This document shows, piece after piece, positions 22,548-32,563 of a DNA stretch of 64,000 nucleotides (positions within the stretch are counted from its first letter, which is position 1; each line of letters opens with the position of its first letter). A program made the translations under genes and the position numbers. The notes under the pieces are model-generated. The model was not told the origin of the DNA, ran no database searches, and saw only the letters and a program-made list of their open reading frames with translations. The stretch is from Herpomyces periplanetae (lineage: Eukaryota; Ascomycota; Laboulbeniomycetes; Herpomycetales; Herpomycetaceae), in assembly GCA_009733715.1 (NCBI GenBank), contig WMKJ01000032.1:1-64000 (forward strand), given 5' to 3'.

Positions 22548-24269
22548 TTAGCGGGTTGTCGGCATGTTTACCATGTTGGGGTCGGGGGAGTCGGGGAGCT
22601 GGTTAGAAGAAGATGGCACGGGAGAGAGAGGAGATCGGCTTGCCGGTGCCGAAAATCCGGAAATCCAAAGACTTGTCACGGTTTTCGTTTTTGTATAAAA
22701 ATTTAGAGCAGGTCGCCCATAAAATGAATTAATTCCCTGCCCCGATACACTCCCCTTAGCACTCGTAAAAGAAAACATTGGTAAAGCTACCGGAATTGTC
22801 ACATTCAATCCAACTTGACCAATGTTAACTTCCCTTTGAAACTTCTCAGCTATGCTACCATTCTGTGTAAATATTGCACATCCATTTCCGTATACATTCC
22901 TGTTCACTATTTGTATAGCAGAATCAAGATTATCAACTTCAATACAAATTAAAACTGGACCAAATATTTCTTCGCGATAACATTCCATTGATTCATTAAC
23001 ATTACTCAATATTGTAGGACCAATCCAATTTCCATGTGGATACTTTTCAACTATAATATTTCGTCCGTCTAATTCAATATGTGCACCTTCATTATTAGCC
23101 CGTTGAATTATGCCTTCAATGCGCTTCAATGATTCTTCACTAATTATAGGCCCCAGATCAACATTATCTTCAAATCCCCCGTTAACTTTTAATGCTTTGG
23201 CTGCTTTTACCAAATCCTTCATCCAAAATTTTGTCTCTCCAACCATTACACATACACTGATTGCCATACATCTTTGTCCAGCGGCTCCAAATGCTGCTCC
23301 TACAATGGCTTTGATAGCCATCTCTTTATTGCAATCTTCCATTAAAATTGCATGGTTCTTTGCTCCAAGATTAGCCTGAACCCGCTTTCCACGCTTCGAT
23401 GCTTCTGTAAAAATGTATTCTCCAGCTTTATTACCCCCCACAAAGCTAACCGCTTTAATTCGCTCATCATCTATCAATTGATCAATCGTCGATCGCGTTC
23501 CATGTATAATGTTCAAAACTCCACCAGGAAATCCAGCTTCAACGGCTAACTCTCCAAGAATCATCGATGTATTTGGAACTCTTTCCGATGGCTTAACAAC
23601 AATTGTATTCCCCGTCACAACAGCAATGGGAATACTCCACAAAGGAATCATCGCAGGAAAGTCTATCCAAATGTCAGCTTTTCAATACTCTTTCACCAAT
23701 CGATGATCCTTTTCTATTTACTTACTGAACGGGCAAATAGCCGTCACTACTCCTAGTGGCTCACGATACGTTCTTGTTTCCATATCCTCTGCTACAGGCA
23801 AAACCTCCCCCATTAATTGTGTCGTGATACCACATGCTGTCTCAGCTACTTGCAACCCACGATATACATCTCCCAGAGCATCGGAAAATGTCTTGCCTTG
23901 TTCAAGTGTAATACATCTTGCAAGCCTTCTTTTCTCCCTTTTAATCAATTCGACAAACTTAAACATCAACTCTTGTCGTGCTATCAAACTCTTGCGTTTC
24001 CACATTTCAAACGCCTTAGCCGCGCTACCTATCGCTATATTTACCTCATTAGGTGTACACACAGGCACTTTCGTGACAGCTTCATTCGTTGCTGGGTCTT
24101 TCACATCAATCCACTGTTTGCTCACTGATTCGCGAAATTCATTATCTACTAGCATCTTAGTATTCCCTCCCATAATTATCCGGAAATTTAGTCCCACCGA
24201 CAGTCCCCGCTTCACCAAATCCCCAAAAGCCCCAACTTTTGTTAACCCCCTTCTCACTGCCAATCCCAT
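22548..24269 (-). CDS. Methylmalonate-semialdehyde dehydrogenase (acylating), mitochondrial
   Basis: This ALDH6-family enzyme converts malonate or methylmalonate semialdehyde plus CoA and NAD to acetyl- or propionyl-CoA, in valine, pyrimidine and inositol catabolism. Two exons: 24269-23726 and 23662-22548, with a 63-bp intron; the join gives AICPFNFPAMIPLW, the conserved active-site approach. The product is 552 residues. A basic N-terminus (VRRGLTKVGAFGDLVKRGLS) looks like a mitochondrial presequence. The catalytic Cys is in GQRCMAIS (about 313). The family's Asn replaces the usual ALDH glutamate in ANLGAKNH. The dehydrogenase proper ends at TKTVTSLW; about 38 further residues rich in Ser and Pro have no family counterpart that I know. 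It is the direct upstream neighbour of AMS1, on the same strand. Confidence 0.93.
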
Positions 24270-24755
24270 TATTGATAATATCTCCTGCGTTTCTTTGGAC
24301 TAATCTGCTGACAAGTTCTCGTAAATTTACCTCAAATGAATTTGTTAAATCATCATAATTAATCAAACTTATTCCATTCAACTCTCGTAAAACCCCTCAT
24401 ACCTCAGCTCCGCCTCAAACCCTTGCTTTATCTTCCCCCTCACATATTGCAAAACCCATCCGGTTTACAAATAAACTAACCTACAAACATTCATTATACG
24501 TACCAAAACTAAATAACCAAATGGCATTAAATTGAATGGAAACAAGTCAATGTAAACGTGTTCAGAATCATTTACATCGTATAATATTATCGTTCTAATA
24601 TGTCAACATTCACAAATCCTTCGAGTACAGTCTATCGAATCCAATAAATCACAACAAAAAAACTAGGATTCGTTTAGAGATATTGTTTGCCATAACCATA
24701 GCTTACCACACAAAATACTCCAATAGTGGTATATTCTTCATTTCACTACAGTTAG
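24270..24755. other. Spacer between calnexin stop and dehydrogenase start
   Basis: No gene is seen in these 486 bases. A 74-codon minus-strand frame (24157-24381) overlaps the dehydrogenase start in another frame and has no family match. The spacer should hold the dehydrogenase promoter and the calnexin terminator. Confidence 0.5.
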
Positions 24756-26696
24756 TTACAAACCAGACGTTCGAGCAGATCGCTTGTGTACATCAGATCC
24801 ACTCTTTTCTGTTCCAGTTGCCACAGCTTCAGATGTTTTCCCTTCTGATTCCTTTTCCACTTCCGAACTCTTCTTGCTCGCTTTACCAGTAGACTTACCC
24901 GTGGCTGTCTTTCCTCCATCTCCTGTCAACTTCATTAAGATAAATATTAGCATTGACACCGCCAACGCTCCTATTCCACCTGAAATCTCGGGGACTGCCT
25001 TTATAGCAGTTACTGGATCTTCCTTCGCCAATTTAACAAATCGCTCATATTTGTGTTTTATAAACCCAATTGGACTGGCCTTGAAAGAGATTGACGAATC
25101 TTCATCTGATGATTGATCTTCATCTTTTGATGCTAATTCAGCCGCCGCCTCTTCTCCTTTGATTTTAATATCGAAGGTTTCCTTTTGGAAAGCCTCTGCA
25201 TCCTCCAAAGAGTGTCCAACATAAATATTATCAAACAAAATCATGTTCTGCATTGTCCAGATTTCAAAACCAATCTAAAAACCTTAAGTTAGTCAAATTG
25301 AATGATAGACAAGCATACTTATGCTTTCCAACCCGCTTTAACCTACCGCTGAAATAGGTTCAAAGTTCGCAGGTGTGGCATCGTAAAAGTACCCCTTATT
25401 GGCAATCTTTCTTGGTTTCCAAACTCCCTTGTATTCAGGATTATCAACAAGGGGTGCCTTCCATTTACCCTTATATTCTGGGTTTCGTTTCATGGGTCGC
25501 TTCCAAGGTCCACAACCGGAGACTTCTTTGCACTTGGGATTGGATATCGTGGGTGGAGACCAGTCGCCATCTTCTTCATCGTCCCAATCATCGGGTTTAT
25601 TTACATTAGGATCGGTAACAGTAAGAGGCTCATCTTCCAACCAATCTTCAGGCATCTTAGCATCTACATCTTCAATTTCAAAAGGTGCATCTTCATCCCA
25701 GTCGTCAGGCTTCTTTGCATTAGGGTCTGGGATCTTTTCGTCGTCTACCCAATCGCTTGGTTTTTTGTCATCAGGATCATCAATTTCCTTATCTGGATTA
25801 ACTGAAGGTTGAAAATCTTCAAACAAGCTACCGTTTTTGGCGTTCTTCCCATCGATACGTATTTGATAAGTTTGATCGGGTTTAACAACTAATGTGTAAA
25901 GAGAAGTAGTCTTGGAAAGGGACGCAACCGGGGGATCAATCAAATGCTTCTCTTCGTAAACACCAGTGACGGGATTTTTATGACGGAATATAAAATGAAC
26001 CTTATTTGTCGAACCACAACGATCCGGTCCAAACATGATAACGTATGGAGAGCTATTAGAGAAGTCTTTAGGAGAAAATGCTTTGTCTTGGAGAAGTTTA
26101 AGATATGCACCGCCACATTCAAGACCATCTATAAAGAAAAAGGGTAGTAAGTAAAAGTTAAAGAATAAGGTTACAAACAAACATACTCTGAAGTTTGACT
26201 TCGTATTGAACAACGAGGGTTTTCCCTTTATTGTTGAGGGGAGCAGGGAACTTGCTGGAGATGGCATGATGAGCGGCGACATTTTTGACGACTAAGCCTT
26301 TATCACCGTTGATTCCCTTAAAAACGGTAGGTTCAAGAACTTCCCATTCACCGACGTAGGCCATAGTTTCTGTAGAATCAGGTCCTGAGTCCTTGGTGGC
26401 ACGGGAGACGACCCATCGCGAGTCCCAACCATCGATGAATTGTTCGACGAAAACACCTTTTACCGATGAAGACTAATGTAGAACGAATAAAGCGTAAGTA
26501 AATAAACTGGAAATAGAGTCTGGAGTAACGGAATACGTGTTTAGTGTATAAAAAGGCAAAAAACCGAAGAACAAACCTTGAACTCAGGGAGTTTTGGTGA
26601 AGAAGACGCGGATGAATCCTGAGATGCGTCATTTGGAGTTTCGGTGGCTAAAACGAGAGAAAGTAGAAATGAATTAAGCAGAAATGGCACTCTCAT
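24756..26696 (-). CDS. CNX1: Calnexin, ER membrane lectin chaperone
   Basis: Calnexin binds monoglucosylated N-glycans and helps glycoprotein folding in the ER. Four exons: 26696-26577, 26472-26187, 26128-25347, 25274-24756 (introns 104, 58 and 72 bp), 568 residues. All joins restore family sequence, for example [13 protein letters not shown] and [13 protein letters not shown]. The start gives a clear signal peptide, [17 protein letters not shown]. The luminal lectin domain is followed by the P domain with four DPxxxKPxDW-type repeats and then the GxW/NPEYKGxW repeats. One transmembrane helix (about [18 protein letters not shown]) precedes a Lys/Ser/Glu-rich cytosolic tail. Upstream ACGT-core motifs (27241-27285) could be stress-response sites. 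Identification is firm. Confidence 0.96.
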
Positions 26697-27030
26697 ACTG
26701 AATTCACGGTACTAACGAAAAATTATAGAAAAAAAACCCGGATAAGAGAGAAGAGTTGAAGGAGTCAAACCTGAAGCGCTCAGATGAACGCGAAATAAAA
26801 GCAAGCCGAGCAATGCTAGAAAAAAAAGATAAAGGAAGAGTATAGGGAATATTAAAGCAAGTTACACGTTAAAAGGCAATTGACGACGTGTAAAGAAGTG
26901 AAACGCGATCGATCGAGGTGAAATGAGAGAAAAGCGCGATGGGAAATGCAACTTATCAAGCGCGAGGATAAATTAGTTAGTCCTTTGCGTTAATGCTAGA
27001 CAAATGTGATTATGTAAGTCGGTGTGAAAT

Positions 27031-27075
27031 GGGGAGGAGGGAAAAGGGGGAATGGGAAAAAGGGAGGAAGGGGAT
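27031..27075 (+). promoter_or_regulatory. G-quadruplex-capable purine tract upstream of calnexin
   Basis: At least six G-runs of three or more (loops of 3-5 A/G) lie within 45 bases on the plus strand, the template strand of calnexin, about 340-380 bp upstream of its ATG. It fits the canonical four-run pattern several times over. Confidence 0.55.
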
Positions 27076-27240
27076 AGGATTGGTGGAAGAGAACTAAGTA
27101 AGATGAGAATTGGGGAAGGTTGTATGGTTCAGCACAAAATCCAATTCAAGTAACAATAAAACTAGATAAATCAAGAAAAAAATCCCCCGAAAATCCACTA
27201 ACCAAAATACACCCAAACACAAAAACACTTATGGTGGTGT

Positions 27241-27285
27241 CACGTGAATATTCGCAACGTGTTTTTTTGGGCCGGGATTACGTCA
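27241..27285. promoter_or_regulatory. ACGT-core motif cluster upstream of calnexin
   Basis: CACGTG (27241-27246), AACGTG (near 27256) and TTACGTCA (27278-27285) occur within 45 bases, about 550-590 bp upstream of the calnexin start. bZIP factors of the Hac1/ATF type and bHLH factors bind such cores. Since calnexin is a known unfolded-protein-response target in fungi, a UPR role is plausible, but it is inference. Confidence 0.4.
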
Positions 27286-29108
27286 CACTAAGGAAAGGCT
27301 CAACGCTAACTTCCAGTTTAGGAGCTTTGCAGCTTGGAGGCGAAGAGAAATCTTAGTTGAGGAAGTCACGAGTGTAAGGAAAATGAGACGAAACGAGGGG
27401 TACATGAACAAATTGGGAAATGGTAGAGGGGAAGGATAAAGTGAAATGTGTTGGTCAGGTGGATAGTTTATTGCTCAAGGCTTAAGCAGGGAGTAAATCC
27501 GGAGTTTTAATGCGATTGAAACTTATTAATGGAGGAATGAATGGTATTATTATCACACAGAATACAGAAAGGGGCATGTGAGAAAAGATTAAATGATTAT
27601 CAAGAAATATGTGTATTCAGACAGATTGTTGATTGCCCGATAAATGATTTGCCGTAAATTCATAGAACGTAAGTTGAATCAGATTTTGATTCGGATAAAT
27701 TACCTACTGTAAATATTTTGGTTAATTTTTTTAATAAATTCATAGTACACTATCAGTTTATGTGATGTGTAAAAGGTCGAATAGTGTGATATCTCCATCC
27801 ATCATGTAGGGTGAGCCTTGCTCATTAGGACTGGCATGACTGCGGCAATTCTGGCCAGTTATCCCCAATACTTTACACTTGCGGATGACTTTTAACAGGC
27901 TAATTTTAATGTTAGTCTAGTTCCCCTTGATGTTTCACGATCACAATCGAGACTGTTGGAACAAGAGTTTACACATTTGATGTCCAAGGGTAACACGGTA
28001 GATTTAGGAATTAATGAATACCTTCACAAATTCGCATGCTAGAAGTATGACAGATAAAATATAGTTAAAGTCAAGCATCAACTATTAATTTACTTGTTTT
28101 TACTCGAAAGTTCTAATTTAAATCCATCGCCCACCAAGCATATAAAAGACTTTAAGCTACTCTATTCCCATGACCAAACCATCTAATATACCTAGCTGAG
28201 TTAATGCAAACTCGAACTCGATTACTCAGCTGCTATCTCTTGATAAAGCAGCGATCTTTCGCAACACAAACCAAAGCAGTAGCGACCAACTGATATGCAA
28301 CTCATCGTCTGATGAGACCGTACGACAGTTGCATTTTAAAGCAAATTCGACCGGTAAAAATTAGAGTGATTTACCATTTAACATAGAATCTCTGCAAGAT
28401 AAATATCAGGAAATAAATGTTTGTGTGCATAGTCGCATCAAGATCTCACCATAACGTCCAATGAGCTATTATTCCATCTTCCCTTGACAAAAAAAATAAT
28501 GCGTAAATCAAGCTTCACAAGAAACCACGGATCAAAATTTGTAGACTTCATCGACAAACCTTTCATCACTTATTGCATAATCACAAATCCTAGTAATTAA
28601 CATTACTACACAAACAAACCAAGGAAAATTTATGACCAAGTAATGGCAGTAAATCGAGCACAATGAATCTCAATTTACACTAAAAAATCACGTTTGGTCA
28701 AATACTGAGCTCAACACTTACTACAAAGTTCATTATAAGCTCTCGTTCATGGTTTTATCAAACCAAATATATTACATCAACAAATTAGTCTAGTCAGACT
28801 TTATATCATGTAATCCAAATCAAAAAGTTTTTATTCTTTGTCGTCATTTTCATCATCTCTCCGTAAAACTCCTTCGTCGCCGCAATTCGCTCTATAAACC
28901 TCTACTCGTATAGGCTTTAATCCGTATTTATATCACATGATCTTTGATAATATAGCTGAGTAAGCGCATTCTAAGTCCTTTGAACTTTTTATGGCACGTG
29001 GAACTGAGGATTGAATTTGTAGAACTTGACAGGCGAACAAGCCAACGCACACATACAAATCAGAAGCATTTTCTAAGGAATTATAATTCTTAATAGTTAA
29101 CAGGTGAA

Positions 29109-32100
29109 ATGGTTAAAAAGGTTTTGTAAGTGGTTTTACCTTGAATTTTTCTGTTATCATAATTATTAAATTGTTCACTGCTTACCGTTCAATTGAATCA
29201 TCTTTATAGAGATTCCCGAGTCCCAACGTTGATTCGCAATTGTATCCAGGTATATTTATGCTAAAGGCTTTTTCGACAATATAAGTTATTAACCATAGCA
29301 TTAGGCTAATCATCGATCGCTTATACTAATTGTCGGAGATCGACAAAAAGATGTCATTGTTAACTTGTACCATATTTTGCTCAATATTGACATACGCCGC
29401 AATAAGTCGGTGTTGTGGGCTTACAAGAGCAAACTACTTGGGTTTACTAGGTACGCATTACACTTTTCATATTCGGTTGCAAATAATCGGTTTTCAAGTT
29501 AAAATGACAAAATTAACTTACTTTAAAACACTGTCCATAGCCATCGAAAGAAACGGGAGAAAAAAATTCGCAAAGAGATAAAACGTGGTATTCGTGATGT
29601 TAATCAGGAGGATCCTTTTCAATTATTCGTTTCCACCCAAGATATTCGATACGTATATTACAAAGAAACAGAAAAGATTTTGGGAAATACCTATGCGATG
29701 TGCATCCTACAAGATTTCGAGGCCCTCACACCTAATTTATTAGCGCGCACGATGGAAACTGTAGAGGGTGGTGGTTTAATTCTCGTTCTATTGAAGGAGA
29801 TGAAAAGTTTGAAACAACTGTACGTCATGTCTATGGATATACATGCACGTTATCGAACCGAAGCGCATCATGATGTTGTTTCCCGATTTAACGAGCGTTT
29901 CATCCTCTCTTTGGGCAGTTGTAAATCTTGTCTTGTAATTGATGACGAAATGAACGTGTTACCCATTTCAGGTGGGAGAATGGTAGAACCGCTACCACCC
30001 TTGGGACCTGATACAGGCGAACTGTCTGGAAAATCATTAGAACTTAAGGAATTAAAACTTCTCTTGGCAAATGAGACGGTCATTGGACCATTATTACAAT
30101 TGACGAAGACTCTGGACCAGGCGAAAGCCTTGCAAGCATTTGTTGAAGCTATAGCAGCGAAAACACTACAGAGCACCATTTCATTAACGGCAGCACGAGG
30201 GCGTGGCAAATCGGCTGCGATGGGGTTAGCTGTAGCTGCGGCCGTCGCCCACGGATATAGCAATATTTTTATAACATCGCCTAGCCCTGAAAACTTGAAG
30301 ACACTTTTTGAATTTGTGTTTAAGGGATTTGATGCTTTAGAGTATCTAGATCATACGGACTACTCAATTTTACAGTCTACTAATCCTGAATTTAATAAGG
30401 CAATTGTTCGCGTAAACATATACCGGAATCATCGACAGACTATCCAGTATATTCGACCGCAGGATGCATATACATTAGGACAGGCTGAGCTTCTTATCAT
30501 TGACGAAGCCGCGGCCATTCCCTTACCGTTAGTTAAAAAGCTTTTGGGGTCATACTTAATCTTTATGGCGTCTACAATCAATGGCTATGAAGGAACAGGC
30601 CGGTCTCTGTCTCTAAAATTAATCAAACAACTACGTCAACAGTCGTCTGGTATAGCCGAGCGGAATCAAGGAGTTGGGACAGATAAGATTATTGCCGGTG
30701 GCAGCGGTACGAGAAACTTACAAGAGGTTTTTCTGTCAGATCCCATTCGGTATGCCGAAGGAGATCCGGTGGAAGCATGGCTTAATTCATTGCTTTGTCT
30801 CGATGCTACATTAAATCGTCCCGGTCTTGGTGGACCCAGTGTGCAACATCCCTCAAAATGTCAGTTACTCTGGGTTAACCGTGACACATTATTTTCGTAT
30901 CATCCTGTGTCCGAAGCATTTCTGCAACATATGATGGCTTTATATGTCGCTAGTCACTATAAGAACTCACCAAACGATCTGCAATTAATGTCAGATGCCC
31001 CTGCACACCAATTGTTCGTTTTAGTTGGACCAATTAGTGACGATGCGGATAGCCTTCCGGTTCCTTTATGTGTACTTCAAGTTGCTCTTGAAGGGAAAAT
31101 AAGCCAGGAAAGTGTTTATAGTAGTTTACGTCGCGGACAAAGGCCAAGTGGTGATTTAATTCCATGGTTAATAAGTCAACAGTACCAAGATTGCGAGTTT
31201 GCCGGATTATCGGGTGCTAGAATCGTTAGAGTGGCTACGCATCCTGACTATATGGGTATGGGGTACGGATCACGGGCAATTCAGTTGTTAATTGAATTTT
31301 ACTCGGGAAAATTGGCAGATTTAAGTGAACCAGATAAATTAATTGACCCACCGGAAATGCTTCGTATAAGTGATACTGAATTGGAGGTATCAACTTTATT
31401 ACAAGATAATATCAAAGTTCGTGATATACACAGCATGCCGCCATTATTTATACGACTATCGCGGCTACGACCGTTTAAAGTGGATTACGTAGGCGTTAGT
31501 TATGGATTAATGGGAAGCCTTCACAAGTTTTGGAAAAGGGAGGGGTTTGTACCGATTTACTTGCGCCTAACGACAAATGAATTAACGGGTGAGCATACAT
31601 GTGTTATGCTTCGTTCATTGGAAAGCTCGGATTTGGAAGCGGATTGGCTGGCAAATTTCTCTGAAGATTTTCATCGGCGCTATTTATCGCTACTATCATA
31701 CCAATTCCGTGAGTTTTCTAGCGTATTTGCTTTGAGCATTGAAGAATCAGTTGTGCAAGGATATCGGTCTCTGCAGCAGTTGAAATGGAATGAGGGATTG
31801 ACGAATTGCGAACTTAACTCTGTATTGTCACCGTTTGATGTGAAGAGACTGGATAGTTATGCGAATAATGTGTTAGATTACCATGTTATCTTGGATTTGA
31901 TGCCGACGGTAGCACGGTTATTTTTTGAAGGAAAGCTCCGTCATAAGATAAGCTTATCAGGAGTTCAAAGTTGTATATTGATGGGCGTGGGGTTACAAAG
32001 GAAAACACTAGATGATCTAGAAGGCGAACTTGGACTGGAAATGTCACAATTATTGGCAATGTTGGTGAAGATTCTCCGCAAATTTTCTCAGTACTTTAGG

Positions 32101-32547
32101 AGTATTGAAGAAAAAGCTGTTCGGGTTGAAGAAGATATGGATGTAGATGCAATTGGAGAAAATCCCGAAATGCCAGCACATGACGCCCCATCAAACGTTT
32201 TGGACAAAAATGCCGCTGGAAAATTAAATCGAGATCTAGCAGACGGAGCAGCTAGTATATTGAATACAGAACGACAAAAGTTACAAAATATGATTGATAT
32301 AGTTCCTTCATTAGAAGAGATATGTGGTGTCAGAGGAGAAGATTTAGCATGGGATGAAGTTAGAACTGAATCGCAAATGACTAGTCGCATCGAGAAGCAC
32401 AATGAACACATGCGTGATAGGACACCTGATACGATAAGCGTACGAAGGCTAGTGGAACCAATTGCAGCGACAGCTATGACCAATTCTACCAAATACAGGT
32501 TAAAATCGGGTGGAAAAAAGCACGTGAGGAAACGGTCGCGGGTTTAG
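29109..32547 (+). CDS. KRE33: RNA cytidine acetyltransferase (NAT10/Kre33)
   Basis: Kre33 makes N4-acetylcytidine in 18S rRNA and in tRNA and is needed for small-subunit assembly in the nucleolus. Four exons were reconstructed: 29109-29125, 29210-29249, 29305-29450, 29541-32547, giving 1069 residues, the usual size. The first three exons are tiny but restore the family N-terminus in order: MVKKVLDSRVPTLIRN, then ANHRSLILIVGDRQKD, NKSVLWAYKSKLLGFTS, then HRKKREKKIRKEIKRG. The TmcA-like N-terminal domain is followed by the RecD-like ATPase with Walker A GRGKSA (about 288-293) and LLIIDEAAAIPLP, the GNAT acetyltransferase core (VRVATHPDYMGMGYGS, about 630-650), and a basic C-terminus (KSGGKKHVRKRSRV) suited to nucleolar RNA binding. 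Its stop lies 16 bp from the CDC45 stop. Confidence 0.95.
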
Positions 32548-32563
32548 TTGCCCAAGTTAGATA

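Larger units (their letters stand above)
26697..29108. other. Divergent intergenic region between calnexin and NAT10/KRE33
   Basis: The 2.4 kb contain no recognisable gene. The left 400 bases are purine-rich on the plus strand (calnexin leader side) with a G-quadruplex-capable run at 27031-27075. The rest is AT-rich. A short frame at 27120-27356 opens only with TTG and lacks motifs. An ACTGGC...GCCAGT inverted repeat with a 17-nt spacer lies near 27830-27860. Confidence 0.5.

Noticed and set aside
24157-24381. 74-codon minus-strand frame ending in Gly/Trp-rich sequence
   Set aside because: It overlaps the start of the dehydrogenase gene in another frame and has no family character.
27830-27860. 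ACTGGC...GCCAGT inverted repeat as a structured RNA
   Set aside because: The arms are only six bases, with no supporting extension or promoter; such repeats are expected by chance in 64 kb.
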